Source of the DNA: Candidatus Pelagibacter communis
Lineage (GTDB): Bacteria > Pseudomonadota > Alphaproteobacteria > Pelagibacterales > Pelagibacteraceae
Length of the DNA stretch: 42,935 nucleotides
Direction: 5' to 3'
Assembly: GCA_001180065.1 (NCBI GenBank)
Contig: CVSM01000121.1
Span: forward strand, 1-42,935
This document shows, in pieces, positions 9,411 to 19,804 of this stretch. Under the pieces are notes generated by a model that saw only the letters and a program-made list of their open reading frames with translations, was not told the origin of the DNA and searched no databases. A program made the position numbers and the translations under genes. How positions within the stretch are numbered: position 1 is the first letter of the stretch; every line of letters starts with the position of its first letter.

Positions 9411-11624
9411 ATGGAAAAAAAAAAAACAAAATTAACTATTTCCGGCAGCTCCAAAAAATCTTTTAAAAACATAGATACTTCAAAATCTCAAGGAACAAAA
9501 ACTGTAATAATAGAAAAACAATCATCGAGATATTCTGGTAAAAGTGGACTCCCAAACAAGTCTACAAATAAATCTTTTGTAGCAAATAATAAATATGGAT
9601 CCAATTTAAAAGGTAATTTTCCACAAAAAACATTTCCTACTGTATCTGATTTTGAAAAAAGAAAACTTGCAGAGCAAAGAGCAACAAAAAAACTTAAAAT
9701 TAATATAGATGGAGATAAAAAACAAAAATTAGGAACAGAAAAAAGACAAAAAAAACTTACTGTGTCGAGAGCTTTAAGTGATGAGATCGAAACAAGAGAG
9801 AGAAGTTTGGCATCTGTTAAACGAGCAAGGCAAAAAGAATTAAAAAACACAAATAAAGAGGCTGATCAAGAAAATTTAAAACCTATTAAGAGAGATGTAA
9901 ATATACCTGAAGCAATTACAGTAAGAGAGCTAGCAAATAGAATGGCTGAACAATCATCTAGTGTTATAAAGTTTTTGTTTGGAATGGGAGTTACCGTGAC
10001 AATAAACCAAACCTTGGCTGCAGATACTGCTGAGTATTTAGTGAAAGAGTTTGGTCATAATCCTATTCGTGAGGAAAAAGCAGAGGAAATTATTAAAAAG
10101 ATAAAAGAGTCTCGATCAGAAAATTTAAAAAATAGACCACCGATTGTAACAGTGATGGGACATGTTGATCATGGTAAAACTTCTGTATTAGATGTTCTAA
10201 GAAGTGCAAATGTTGTATCTGGTGAGTTTGGTGGAATAACACAACATATAGGTGCATACCAAATTGAGAGTCAGTCAAATAGATTAACATTTATTGATAC
10301 ACCGGGTCATGCTGCTTTTACTGAAATGAGAGCTAGGGGTTCTAAACTTACTGATGTAGTTGTATTAGTTGTTGCAGCTGATGATGGTGTAAAACCTCAG
10401 ACTGTAGAGTCAATCAAACACGCAAAAGCTGCTAATGTACCGATTGTAGTAGCTATAAATAAATGTGATTTACCTGATGCTGATCCACAAAAAGTCAAAA
10501 ATCAATTATTAGAACATGAATTGATAGCTGAGGATTTATCAGGAGATACTCTAATGGTTGAAATATCAGCAAAGACAAAATTAAATCTTGATAAACTAAT
10601 TGAAGCTATAATTCTACAAGCTGAAATCTTGGATTTGAAAACGAATTTTGAGTCAAAAGCTACAGGTATTGTTTTGGAATCCAAGATTGATATTGGTAGA
10701 GGACCAGTTGCAACAATTATAGTGACTACGGGAACTTTAAAGAAAGGTGATTTTTTTGTAAGTGGATCAAGATGGGGAAAAGTAAGAGCGATAATTAATG
10801 ATAATGGAATGAACATTAGTCATGCAATGCCATCAACTCCAGTAGAAATTTTAGGAATAAATGGTGCTGCAAAATCTGGAGATGATTTTATTGTTTTAGA
10901 TAATGAAAAAGAGGCAAAAACATTAAGTGAAAATAGAGCCCAAGAGATAAAAGAGGGTAAAAATCCTCTTACATTCGCAACTCAAGAATCTGCATTTACT
11001 AATAAGTCTACTGAAGAATTAAATTTGATTATTAAATCTGATGTTCATGGATCTTCAGAGGCTATTAAAAATGCTATAAGACAAATTAAACATGATGAAG
11101 TTAAGCCAAAAATTATTTTATCTGACATTGGTATGGTTACAGAAACAGATGTAACATTAGCAAAAGCTTCAAATGCAGTATTAATTGCTTTTAACGTTAA
11201 ACCAAGCAAAGAAGCAAAAAAACTCGCAGAAAATGAAGACATTAAGATTTCTTCATTTAATATTATTTATGAATTATTAGATTATATAAAAAAAAGAATG
11301 TCAGGTCTATTATCTCCGGATGTAAAAGAAACAATCATTGGTACAGCCCAAATTTTAGAAATTTTTAAGGTCTCTGGCGCCGGGAAAGTTGCAGGATCTA
11401 AAGTTACAGAGGGTGAAATAACCAGTGTGTCCGAGGTAAGAATTATTAGAGATGGAACAATAATTTATACTGGAAAAGTTGGATCTTTATTTAGAGAAAA
11501 AAATCAAGTAAAACAAGTGAGTAATGGTCAAGAATGTGGGATAACCATCAAAGATTATATGGATTTCCAAAAAAATGACACAATAGAGGCTTTTAGCAAA
11601 ACTTCTACAGAAAGGTCTATTTAA
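9411..11624 (+). CDS. infB: Translation initiation factor IF-2
   Basis: This 737-residue GTPase delivers initiator tRNA to the 30S ribosome. The first 150 or so residues are a lysine-rich, low-complexity linker, shorter than in many alphaproteobacteria. An IF2_N domain ('ITVRELANRMAEQSSSVI') follows near residue 165. The G domain has G1 'GHVDHGKT' at 250-257, 'DTPGH' and 'NKCDLPDAD', followed by domains II to IV. The start codon is preceded by an AGGA-type ribosome-binding site. Its last base is shared with the rbfA ATG. Confidence 0.97.
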   Translation: MEKKKTKLTISGSSKKSFKNIDTSKSQGTKTVIIEKQSSRYSGKSGLPNKSTNKSFVANNKYGSNLKGNFPQKTFPTVSDFEKRKLAEQRATKKLKINIDGDKKQKLGTEKRQKKLTVSRALSDEIETRERSLASVKRARQKELKNTNKEADQENLKPIKRDVNIPEAITVRELANRMAEQSSSVIKFLFGMGVTVTINQTLAADTAEYLVKEFGHNPIREEKAEEIIKKIKESRSENLKNRPPIVTVMGHVDHGKTSVLDVLRSANVVSGEFGGITQHIGAYQIESQSNRLTFIDTPGHAAFTEMRARGSKLTDVVVLVVAADDGVKPQTVESIKHAKAANVPIVVAINKCDLPDADPQKVKNQLLEHELIAEDLSGDTLMVEISAKTKLNLDKLIEAIILQAEILDLKTNFESKATGIVLESKIDIGRGPVATIIVTTGTLKKGDFFVSGSRWGKVRAIINDNGMNISHAMPSTPVEILGINGAAKSGDDFIVLDNEKEAKTLSENRAQEIKEGKNPLTFATQESAFTNKSTEELNLIIKSDVHGSSEAIKNAIRQIKHDEVKPKIILSDIGMVTETDVTLAKASNAVLIAFNVKPSKEAKKLAENEDIKISSFNIIYELLDYIKKRMSGLLSPDVKETIIGTAQILEIFKVSGAGKVAGSKVTEGEITSVSEVRIIRDGTIIYTGKVGSLFREKNQVKQVSNGQECGITIKDYMDFQKNDTIEAFSKTSTERSI

Positions 11625-11992
11625 TGGTTGATAGAATAGGAAAACCAGTTTCTCAAAGACAGCTAAGAGTTGGAGAAATGATTAAGCAGTCTTTAAGCAT
11701 GATTTTTATTAGAAATGAGGCTAAGGTGCCGAACTTAGAAACTAATACTATAACGGTTACAGAAGTAAAAATGAGTCAGGATTTAAAAATTGCCAAAGCT
11801 TATGTCCTTCCTTTAGGAGGAAAGAACGCGGAGGAAATAATTTATGTGTTGAAACAATACTCTTTTCTTATAAGGAAAATTCTTTCTCAAAAAGTAGCTT
11901 TGAAATTTTTACCAAAATTAATTTTTAGAAAAGATGAGTCTTTTGAATATGCTGAAAAGATAGAAAATTTAATTAAACAAACAAATAAATAG
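11624..11992 (+). CDS. rbfA: Ribosome-binding factor A
   Basis: The 122-residue protein matches RbfA, a small KH-fold factor that matures the 16S rRNA 5' end on the 30S subunit. The N-terminal 'SQRQLRVGEMIKQSLSMIF' and the strand 'ITVTEVKMSQDLKIAKAYV' are typical, as is the C-terminal 'LKFLPKLIFRKDES'. It overlaps infB by one base and is followed eleven bases later by rpsO. truB, normally between rbfA and rpsO, is missing. Confidence 0.93.
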   Translation: MVDRIGKPVSQRQLRVGEMIKQSLSMIFIRNEAKVPNLETNTITVTEVKMSQDLKIAKAYVLPLGGKNAEEIIYVLKQYSFLIRKILSQKVALKFLPKLIFRKDESFEYAEKIENLIKQTNK

Positions 11993-12003
11993 GAAAAAAA
12001 AGT

Positions 12004-12252
12004 ATGAGTAAAAAAGGAAATGAGTTAGCAATTCATGATAAAGATACTGGATCATCAGAGATACAGATCGCTTTGCTAACAAGTAAAATTGAAACTCTCT
12101 CTAAACACATCAAACAATTTAAGAAAGATAAACACTCGTCAGTGGGTTTGTTGAGAGCTGTAAATAGAAGAAAAAAATTGTTGGAATACTTAAAAAAAAA
12201 TAAGATTAATTCTTACAAGAATGTACTATCGAAATTGAATTTAAGAAAATAG
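12004..12252 (+). CDS. rpsO: 30S ribosomal protein S15
   Basis: The 82-residue basic protein has the S15 core 'HDKDTGSSEIQIALLTSKIETLSKHIK' and 'DKHSSVGLLRAVNRRKKLLEYL', which binds 16S rRNA helices h20-h22. It is slightly shorter than the 89 residues usual elsewhere. A short spacer rich in GAAACGAACGAAAAG separates it from pnp; I see no terminator there, so rpsO and pnp are likely co-transcribed as in other bacteria. Confidence 0.95.
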   Translation: MSKKGNELAIHDKDTGSSEIQIALLTSKIETLSKHIKQFKKDKHSSVGLLRAVNRRKKLLEYLKKNKINSYKNVLSKLNLRK

Positions 12253-12309
12253 AAGTCAAAATAGATAGAAAATGATGGAACGAAACGAACGAAAAGAAAT
12301 GGAAATGAA

Positions 12310-14382
12310 ATGTTTAAAGTATATAAGAAGGAAATTGAAGTAGCAGGAAAGAAGATAAGTTTAGAAACAGGTAAAGTAGCAAGACAATCAGACGGTGCAA
12401 TAATCGCAACATGTGGAGAAACAGTTGTTTTAGCAACAGTAGTTGGAGCAAAAAAAGTAAATCCTGATGTGGATTACTTTCCATTATCTGTAAATTACCA
12501 AGAAAAATATTATGCAGCTGGAAAAATCCCAGGTGGATATTTCAAAAGAGAAGCAAGACCTACTGAGAGTGAAACATTAATCTCTAGATTAATTGATAGA
12601 CCAATCAGACCTTTGTTTCCTGATGAATTTAAAAATGAAGTTCAGCTGTTACCGACGGTAATCTCTTATGACAAAGAAAATGAAGCAGATATTTTATCTA
12701 TTACAGCTTCATCTGCAGCATTGGCTATATCAGGAATGCCATTTATGGGTCCAGTCGGTGCCTCTAGAGTTGGATATATTGATGGAAAATATGTTTTAAA
12801 TCCCTCCAAAGCAGATTTAGAAAAATCCAAATTAGATTTAGTTGTAGCTGGGACAAAAGATGCTGTGCTTATGGTGGAATCTGAAGCAAATGGTTTAACT
12901 GAGGAAGAAATGTTAAATGCAGTTAAATTTGGTCATGAAGGCTTTGTACCTGTAATCAAAATGATTGAAGAACTTGCAAAAGAATGTAAAAAACCTGAGT
13001 GGACTATTGAAAAAAAAGATCTATCTGAGGTAAAGAAAAAACTTGAAAAAACTTTTACAGAAGATCTTAAAAAAGCTTTTGCGACAAGAGACAAACAAGA
13101 TAGATCAAACCAAATTTCAGAGATTACTGATAAAGCTAAAAAACTTTATGAGGAAGACGAAAATTACACTGATCTTGATGTTAATAGTCAGTTAAAAAGT
13201 CTTGAAAAATCTATTGTCAGAACTGATATCCTTAAAAATAAAAATAGAATTGATGGAAGAGGGTTATCTGATGTAAGACCTATCTCATGTGAGGTTGGTA
13301 TTTTACCTAGAACTCATGGTTCTGCCTTATTTACTAGAGGAGAAACACAAGCAATTGTAACAGCTACTTTAGGTACATCAGATGATGAACAAAGAATTGA
13401 AAGTTTAGATGGTTTGCAACGAGAAAGATTCATGCTTCACTATAATTTTCCTCCTTTTTCAGTTGGAGAAACTGGAAGGATAGGCACTGGTAGAAGAGAA
13501 ATAGGACATGGTAAACTAGCTTGGAGAGCCATTCATTCTTCATTACCGTCAAAAGAAGCTTTTCCTTATACTTTTAGGGTAGTTTCAGAGATTACAGAGT
13601 CTAACGGCTCATCTTCAATGGCAACTGTTTGTGGAACATCATTAGCACTAATGGATGCTGGTGTGCCAATTAAAGAACCAGTTGCAGGTATTGCAATGGG
13701 ATTAATTAAAGAAGGTAATGATTTTAGTGTCCTATCAGATATATTAGGTGATGAGGACCACTTAGGTGATATGGACTTTAAAGTGGCTGGAACTAAAGAT
13801 GGAATTACTTCACTTCAAATGGATATTAAAATTACTGGTATTACATTTGAAATTATGGAGCAAGCTTTAAGTCAAGCTAAAGACGGAAGAGTTCATATCT
13901 TAGGTGAAATGAATAAAGCTTTATCAGCTTCAAGAGCAAATGTTGGAAAACACACTCCAAAAATGGAAAAAATTAATGTCGATAAAAAAGACATTGCTGC
14001 TGTGATTGGAAAAGGTGGAGCAACGATAAGAGAAATAGTTGAAAAATCAGGTGCAAAAGTAGATGTGAATGATGAAGGGGTTGTAACGGTGGCTGCTCCA
14101 GATGAAGATTCTAGAAACATTGCTATGCAGATGATTAAAGATATCACTGCCAAAGCTGAATTAAATAAAATTTATTCAGGTAAAGTCATGAAAATTATGG
14201 AGTTTGGTGCATTTGTAAATTTCTTAGGTAAACAAGATGGACTAGTTCATATTTCAGAACTAGCGGATAAGAGAGTTGCTAAAGTTACTGACGTTGTTAA
14301 GGAAGGCGATGAAGTAAAAGTTAAAGTAATTGGTTTTGATAGAGGTAAAGTGAAACTTTCAATTAAACAGGCTTCAGGTTAA
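12310..14382 (+). CDS. pnp: Polyribonucleotide nucleotidyltransferase (PNPase)
   Basis: The 690-residue enzyme degrades RNA 3' to 5' with phosphate and is a core RNA-turnover enzyme. Two RNase PH domains are separated by a helical linker; the second has the active-site region '[17 protein letters not shown]'. A KH domain with '[11 protein letters not shown]' near residue 566 and a C-terminal S1 domain with '[19 protein letters not shown]' from about 620 complete the standard architecture. The DUF4956 gene starts eight bases after its stop. Confidence 0.97.
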   Translation: MFKVYKKEIEVAGKKISLETGKVARQSDGAIIATCGETVVLATVVGAKKVNPDVDYFPLSVNYQEKYYAAGKIPGGYFKREARPTESETLISRLIDRPIRPLFPDEFKNEVQLLPTVISYDKENEADILSITASSAALAISGMPFMGPVGASRVGYIDGKYVLNPSKADLEKSKLDLVVAGTKDAVLMVESEANGLTEEEMLNAVKFGHEGFVPVIKMIEELAKECKKPEWTIEKKDLSEVKKKLEKTFTEDLKKAFATRDKQDRSNQISEITDKAKKLYEEDENYTDLDVNSQLKSLEKSIVRTDILKNKNRIDGRGLSDVRPISCEVGILPRTHGSALFTRGETQAIVTATLGTSDDEQRIESLDGLQRERFMLHYNFPPFSVGETGRIGTGRREIGHGKLAWRAIHSSLPSKEAFPYTFRVVSEITESNGSSSMATVCGTSLALMDAGVPIKEPVAGIAMGLIKEGNDFSVLSDILGDEDHLGDMDFKVAGTKDGITSLQMDIKITGITFEIMEQALSQAKDGRVHILGEMNKALSASRANVGKHTPKMEKINVDKKDIAAVIGKGGATIREIVEKSGAKVDVNDEGVVTVAAPDEDSRNIAMQMIKDITAKAELNKIYSGKVMKIMEFGAFVNFLGKQDGLVHISELADKRVAKVTDVVKEGDEVKVKVIGFDRGKVKLSIKQASG

Positions 14383-14389
14383 TCAAATA

Positions 14390-15061
14390 ATGTTAGAAGT
14401 TTTATATAGTATATATAAAAAAATTGCTTACGGAGATATAAATTATGCAATATTTCTATTAAACTATTTGGTATGTGCAATAAGTGGTTTTACTATAATA
14501 TTTTTTAATTCTTTTTATGGATTTACTTATTTCAGGGACAAGTTTCATATTTATTTAGGAATATTATTGCCAATAATTGGTTATACAATTACGTTAATAA
14601 TCGGATCTAATATTGCTTTAAGTCTAGGTATGATTGGTGCTTTGTCTATTATTCGTTTCAGGACACCAGTTAGGTCTAGCTATGAATTAGTTATTTACTT
14701 TTTATTGTTAACTGTTGGAATAACTGCATCTGTAGACACTATGGTTACCATAATCTTAACTATAGTTTCATTATTAATTTTAGCTCTTTTAAGCACAATA
14801 TTTAAAAATAATCTTTTAGAGTTTTCGGGAAAAAAAAATTCAGATATTTCAAAAATTACATTAAGTTTTTCTATAAAAAATGATAATCAAAATATTAATG
14901 AACTAATTTCTCAAAATAAAAGTATTAATGTGTCAATTAAAAAGGACGGTGATTTCTACTTAATAAGTGGCACAATCGAATTTTTAGATATTATTGGATT
15001 AGAAAATTTTATTAAAAAGAATGAGGAAAAACTCTTGTCCTATGAGATTTATAAAAATTAA
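14390..15061 (+). CDS. DUF4956 family integral membrane protein
   Basis: The 223-residue protein has about four membrane helices in the first 150 residues, the signature 'LGMIGALSIIRFRTPVRSS' of DUF4956 between them, and a C-terminal soluble domain of about 70 residues that ends 'KLLSYEIYKN'. The biochemical function of the family is unknown to me. DUF4956 genes are often found beside CotH-like and VTC-domain genes, as here, which suggests they act together. It overlaps the CotH-like gene by 20 bases and lies eight bases after pnp, so it may be carried on the pnp transcript. Confidence 0.85.
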   Translation: MLEVLYSIYKKIAYGDINYAIFLLNYLVCAISGFTIIFFNSFYGFTYFRDKFHIYLGILLPIIGYTITLIIGSNIALSLGMIGALSIIRFRTPVRSSYELVIYFLLLTVGITASVDTMVTIILTIVSLLILALLSTIFKNNLLEFSGKKNSDISKITLSFSIKNDNQNINELISQNKSINVSIKKDGDFYLISGTIEFLDIIGLENFIKKNEEKLLSYEIYKN

Positions 15062-17192
15062 AAAAAATTTAATAGCACTCCTTTTCCTTTTCTGCTTTTC
15101 AAATTCTTTAGTGTACGCAGACTTAAATTTTGCAAATTCAATACCTAAAGAACTTTATTTTAAACTTACTCCAAAAGATAACAGTGGTTTTAACAAAAAC
15201 TTATTTCAAGCATTTGTAGATGGCGATACAAAAAGAAAAGATAACATTAAAAAAAAATATAAAAAATGGTTTAAAGCAGAACTCACTATCGACAATAGAG
15301 ATCTTATACAAACTAAAATTCGACTGATGGGAAATTGGAAAGACCATTTAAGGCCTCCAATTTCCAGTTTAAAAGTTAAGGTTGTTGATGACAGCAGCGT
15401 TTCTGGTATGAGACGCTTTAGACTATTTTTACCTAGAACCAGAAATAATGATAATGAAATTTTTTTTACTACAATTTTAAGATATGTAGGTTTTCCAAGC
15501 TATTATTCATCTAATGTTAGTGTGAAATTTAATGGAAAAATATATAAAGCAATTTTACAAGAAGATGCTTCTAAAGAATTTCTTGAAAGAAATTATATTC
15601 AAGAACTACCAATATTAAAAATTGATGAGTATAATTATAACAAAGACGAAGCATCTTTAAAATATTACAATAGTCAAAAAATAAAAAATTCATACATAAT
15701 AGAAAATAGAAATTTTTTAAAAAAAAATTACGCTGAGGAAATTGTTTCAAATGCAATATATTTAGCAAATTCGAATACTTTTAAGAATAGAGTTCATAAT
15801 AATAGTTTTTTTGAGTTTTTGATGTTGAAGTACGCTAAACATGCACTGCCAGAACATAATAGAAGGTATATCTATGTACCATATACCAATACTTTTATTC
15901 CTCTTTATTATGATGGCAATGTAAATTTTCCTATTTTTGAAGAAAAAAAAAATTGTAATATTTCAAGTAAATTAATTTCTAAATTCGAAAATTTTAAAGA
16001 TGAGTATGAAGTTTTAAGTAAAAAAAAACTATCAAAAAAAATGGAATGCATAGCAATTGAAATATTTCATGCACATGAAGAAATGCAGAAAAAAGAAAAA
16101 CTATTTCAGGAAAATCTTATTAGTGAAAAAATTGAATTTAGTAAAAATTTTTTAGAATTAACTGAAAATATAAAAGATTTTATCAATAATAATGAAACCA
16201 TTTTAAATGTTAAAGATAAAAATCACGGATATAGTTACTCGTTAATGTACAATAAAAATTTTTACAAATGTTTTTTAAAGTATAAAAATGATAATATTTT
16301 GGGTTGTTTGGAGTTATCAAAAAATGATTATGATAAGATATTATCTAGGGGTCAAAAGCTAAAAAAAAATAAGGATTCTATAAAATTGGCTAATATTAAC
16401 TTAGGTAATTTAGATTATTTTAATAAAGTTAGATTTCTTAATATTAATAAAGATAAAGAAAATATTTATTTTAATATTGATGACCAATTTATTTATATAT
16501 TAAAAATAGATGAAAACATCGAACCAAAAAAAATTATAGCAAAATTCCAGAGTCTCGACTCAAAATTAATTATAACAGGAGATCTTAGTGATCATGAAAT
16601 TATTCTAGAAAATGAAACGGATATTACAAATTTAAATTTTCTACCAGGAAATGATATAAATTATTTAAATGGCTGTACATCAATTATAAGTGCAAAATTA
16701 TCTAATACTAAAATATATGCAAGTAACTTTCATTGTGAAGATACCTTAAATATTATAAAATCTGAGGGAGATATAAATAATATTGAAATAAAAAATTCAT
16801 TGTTTGATGCAGTTGATTTTGATTTTTCTAATCTAAATATTTCAAATATTAAAATTAAAAAAGCCGGAAATGATTGTTTAGACTTATCTTTTGGTAATTA
16901 CCAAGTAAAAAAAGGAGAATTTTTAGAATGTAATGACAAAGGTATATCATTAGGGGAAAAATCAAAAGGAGATTTTGAAAATATAAAAATTTTAGATTCT
17001 AAATACGGACTTGTCTCTAAAGATAGTAGTATAGCAAATATTTTTAATTTATCTGGAAAGAATATTACAAAATTTTGTTTGAGTGCATATAAGAAAAAAC
17101 AAGAATTTGGTGGAGGAAAAATAAATTTTACGAATATTAAATGTAACAAAGAATTCTATAATGATGAATTTAGCATTATATCTAGAAATTAA
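15042..17192 (+). CDS. Secreted CotH-like protein with C-terminal beta-helix-like repeats
   Basis: The ATG at 15042 gives 716 residues and a clean signal peptide ('MRFIKIKKNLIALLFLF' ... 'LVYA'); an earlier in-frame ATG at 15021 would place seven extra residues in front. Residues of about 40-330 resemble the CotH family of atypical protein kinases, with 'KIRLMGNWKDHL', 'MRRFRLFLPRTRNN', 'HNRRYIYVP' and the acidic motif 'PLYYDGNVNF'. The canonical CotH DRH-type loop is altered. After a helical linker, about residues 450-700 show short repeats rich in Asn, Ile, Asp and Leu that look like a right-handed beta-helix. Kinase activity and target are not established. Its last base is shared with the following VTC gene. 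Confidence 0.75.
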   Translation: MRFIKIKKNLIALLFLFCFSNSLVYADLNFANSIPKELYFKLTPKDNSGFNKNLFQAFVDGDTKRKDNIKKKYKKWFKAELTIDNRDLIQTKIRLMGNWKDHLRPPISSLKVKVVDDSSVSGMRRFRLFLPRTRNNDNEIFFTTILRYVGFPSYYSSNVSVKFNGKIYKAILQEDASKEFLERNYIQELPILKIDEYNYNKDEASLKYYNSQKIKNSYIIENRNFLKKNYAEEIVSNAIYLANSNTFKNRVHNNSFFEFLMLKYAKHALPEHNRRYIYVPYTNTFIPLYYDGNVNFPIFEEKKNCNISSKLISKFENFKDEYEVLSKKKLSKKMECIAIEIFHAHEEMQKKEKLFQENLISEKIEFSKNFLELTENIKDFINNNETILNVKDKNHGYSYSLMYNKNFYKCFLKYKNDNILGCLELSKNDYDKILSRGQKLKKNKDSIKLANINLGNLDYFNKVRFLNINKDKENIYFNIDDQFIYILKIDENIEPKKIIAKFQSLDSKLIITGDLSDHEIILENETDITNLNFLPGNDINYLNGCTSIISAKLSNTKIYASNFHCEDTLNIIKSEGDINNIEIKNSLFDAVDFDFSNLNISNIKIKKAGNDCLDLSFGNYQVKKGEFLECNDKGISLGEKSKGDFENIKILDSKYGLVSKDSSIANIFNLSGKNITKFCLSAYKKKQEFGGGKINFTNIKCNKEFYNDEFSIISRN

Positions 17193-17785
17193 TGAGGAGA
17201 TACGAGATAAAATTTGATGTTTCTGAATATGATTTAACAAACCTTATATCAGAATTACAAATGATATATCTCTACCCCCAAAGAAAAATAATTTCAACTT
17301 ATTACGACACTGCCCATTTAAAATATTTTAATGACAGTGAGGAAGGATTATTACCAAGAAAAAAAGTTAGAGTTAGAAATTATGAAAATGATAAAAACTT
17401 TAATTTAGAGATCAAAGAAACAGAAATAGATTTTAGAAGAAAGTTAGTTTTAAACAATATAGATAACAAAAAAGTTAATGATTTATTAATTAAAAATCAC
17501 AAATATGACGAAATTGTATTACCTAAATTAAAGGTTATGTATAATCGAAAATATTTTCAATGTAGGTATGGAAGAATTACATATGATTTCAATATAAAAT
17601 ATCGTGATTTAATATTAGGAAATTTTAATCAAATTTTCTCACAAAAAAAAATACTAGAACTTAAAAATACAAATTTAAAACTTAAAGATGAGTTTATTAA
17701 AAACTTTTCTTTAAAAAATATTAGATTTTCAAAATATTGTGATGGTATTAGTTCTTTTAAAGACCTAAAAAAAAATCGAAATTGA
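17192..17785 (+). CDS. VTC-domain (polyphosphate polymerase-like) protein
   Basis: The 197-residue protein starts 'MRRYEIKFDV' and contains 'STYYDT', 'RKKVRVRNYEND', 'NLEIKET', 'ILELKNTN' and the ending 'RFSKYCDGI'. Together these match the VTC domain, a tunnel-shaped TTM fold whose lysines, arginines and glutamates bind ATP and metal in yeast Vtc4. The family makes polyphosphate in yeast; the bacterial members next to CotH and DUF4956 have no proven product known to me. There is no signal peptide, so the protein is cytoplasmic or bound to the DUF4956 membrane protein. It overlaps the CotH-like gene by one base and converges on fabI with a 19-base gap. Confidence 0.8.
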   Translation: MRRYEIKFDVSEYDLTNLISELQMIYLYPQRKIISTYYDTAHLKYFNDSEEGLLPRKKVRVRNYENDKNFNLEIKETEIDFRRKLVLNNIDNKKVNDLLIKNHKYDEIVLPKLKVMYNRKYFQCRYGRITYDFNIKYRDLILGNFNQIFSQKKILELKNTNLKLKDEFIKNFSLKNIRFSKYCDGISSFKDLKKNRN

Positions 17786-17804
17786 TTTATTGTTTTTAAA
17801 AATC

Positions 17805-18590
17805 TTAAGAAATATTTTTGGGATCTGGCATTCCAACCTTATTGTACCCTGCATCAACATAATGAATTTCACCAGTTACACCGTTAGCAAGCTCACTTAA
17901 TAAGTATAATGCTGAATTTCCAACATCATTAATATCAACGTTTCTTTTTAAAAAAGAGTGGTCTTCATTCCATTTATATAAGAATTTAGCATCACCAATT
18001 GCTGAAGCTGCCAAAGTTTTAATTGGTCCTGCGCTAATAGCATTTACTCTTATATTTCTCGAACCCAAGTCTCTTGCAAGGTACTTGACACTTGCTTCCA
18101 GTGCAGATTTACAAACTCCCATTACATTATAATTTGGAATAGCTTTGGTTGACTCGTAAGTTAAAGTTAACATACTTCCACCATTTTTCATTAGTTTAGA
18201 CGCTTCATTTGCAACTTCAGTAAAAGAGAAACATGAAATTAGCATACTTCTTAAAAAATTTTCTCTAGTTGTATTTAGATATTCACCTGATAATTCTGAT
18301 TTATCAGAGAATGCCACTGCGTGGACTATGAAATCAATTTCACCCCATTTAGATTTAACATCCTCAAATAATTTTTTGACTTCTTCTTTTTTTTCAACAT
18401 CACAACTAAACGTAATTTTAGAATTTAATTTTTCAGCAAGGGGAATTACTCTTTTTTTTAAAGCATCTCCCAAATAAGTGAATGCGAGTTCAGCACCTTC
18501 TTTAGCAAGTTTTTGAGAAATACCCCAGGCAATTGATCTCTCATTTGCTACACCCATGATTAATCCTTTTTTACCTTTCATTAAACTCAT
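17805..18590 (-). CDS. fabI: Enoyl-ACP reductase (NADH), FabI
   Basis: This 261-residue short-chain dehydrogenase reduces enoyl-ACP in the last step of each fatty acid elongation cycle. It shows the FabI-specific nucleotide motif 'GVANERSIAWGI' at 13-24 and the catalytic set Tyr145, Tyr154 and Lys161 in 'TYESTKAIPNYNVMGVCK'. The C-terminal 'NGVTGEIHYVDAGYN' is normal. It lies two bases behind fabB at the end of the fabA-fabB-fabI operon. Confidence 0.95.
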   Translation of the reverse strand: MSLMKGKKGLIMGVANERSIAWGISQKLAKEGAELAFTYLGDALKKRVIPLAEKLNSKITFSCDVEKKEEVKKLFEDVKSKWGEIDFIVHAVAFSDKSELSGEYLNTTRENFLRSMLISCFSFTEVANEASKLMKNGGSMLTLTYESTKAIPNYNVMGVCKSALEASVKYLARDLGSRNIRVNAISAGPIKTLAASAIGDAKFLYKWNEDHSFLKRNVDINDVGNSALYLLSELANGVTGEIHYVDAGYNKVGMPDPKNIS

Positions 18591-18592
18591 AA

Positions 18593-19804
18593 TTAGACTT
18601 TTTCAAAAATTAAAGTTGCGTTAGTTCCTCCAAAACCAAAACTATTAGACATAACAGTGTTTAATTTTACTCCTTTTTCTGTTTTAGAAATAATTGGGAA
18701 TTTTTTAGCTTCGTCATCCATTTCATTGATATTTGCTGATCCAGTAATGAAATTATTTTTCATCATTATTAAACAATAAATAGCTTCATGAACTGAGGCT
18801 GCCCCTAACGGATGTCCTGAAAGAGATTTAGTTGAACTAATTTTTGGAATTTCTGTTCCAAAAGTTTCTTTTACAGCGTTTAATTCGGTTATATCACCTA
18901 CTGGAGTAGATGTGCCATGTGTATTGATATAATCAATTTTATTTTTAGCTGTTGCCATTGCCATTTTCATACATCTTGTAGCTCCTTCCCCTGATGGTGC
19001 AACCATATCATAACCATCTGAAGTTGCTCCATAACCAGTCAACTCTGCATATATCTTAGCTCCTCTTGCTTTAGCGTGTTCGTATTCCTCCAAAACTAAC
19101 ACACCTCCTCCACCAGCAATTACAAAACCATCCCTAGTTTTGTCATAAGCTCTTGAGGCCAATTCGGGAGTTTCATTATATTTTGATGATAAGGCTGTCA
19201 TTGCGTCAAACATCGCAGTCATAGCCCAATGAAGTTCTTCACTACCACCTGCAAATACAATATCTTGTTTTCCCATTTGGATAAGTTCCATAGAATTACC
19301 AATACAATGTCCGCTAGTAGCACAAGCAGAACTCATTGTATAATTTGTACCTTTTATCTTAAAAGGAACAGCTAATGTTGCAGAAGCTGTACTAGCCATT
19401 GTTCTAGGAACAATAAAAGGTCCCATTAATTTTGGTGTTTTAGCTCTAGTTTTATCTGCTGCCAAAATAACATTTTCGATCGAAGGGCCACCCGATCCCA
19501 TTACTATGCCTGTTTTAAAATTGCTAACATCTTTTTCTTCTAAACCAGAATCTTTGATAGCTTCACTCATTGCAATAAAATTGTAAGCAGATCCAGATCC
19601 CATAAATCGTATCGTTTTTCTATCAATATGGTCTTCAAGTTTTATATCTGGTTTACCGTGAACCTGGCTTTTAAGATTATGTTCTTTGTATTCTTCTGCA
19701 AAAGATATTCCTGATTTAGAATTTACAAGTGACTCGTATACTTCTTTTTGATTATTCCCTAAACAAGAAACTATTCCTAATCCAGTAATTACAACTCTTC
19801 GCAT
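18593..19804 (-). CDS. fabB: Beta-ketoacyl-ACP synthase I
   Basis: The 403-residue condensing enzyme has the Cys-His-His triad: Cys161 in '[10 protein letters not shown]', His296 in '[11 protein letters not shown]' and His331 in '[14 protein letters not shown]'. This pattern and its place directly after fabA identify it as FabB, which elongates the cis-unsaturated intermediate made by FabA. The gene shares one base with the fabA stop. Confidence 0.94.
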   Translation of the reverse strand: MRRVVITGLGIVSCLGNNQKEVYESLVNSKSGISFAEEYKEHNLKSQVHGKPDIKLEDHIDRKTIRFMGSGSAYNFIAMSEAIKDSGLEEKDVSNFKTGIVMGSGGPSIENVILAADKTRAKTPKLMGPFIVPRTMASTASATLAVPFKIKGTNYTMSSACATSGHCIGNSMELIQMGKQDIVFAGGSEELHWAMTAMFDAMTALSSKYNETPELASRAYDKTRDGFVIAGGGGVLVLEEYEHAKARGAKIYAELTGYGATSDGYDMVAPSGEGATRCMKMAMATAKNKIDYINTHGTSTPVGDITELNAVKETFGTEIPKISSTKSLSGHPLGAASVHEAIYCLIMMKNNFITGSANINEMDDEAKKFPIISKTEKGVKLNTVMSNSFGFGGTNATLIFEKV

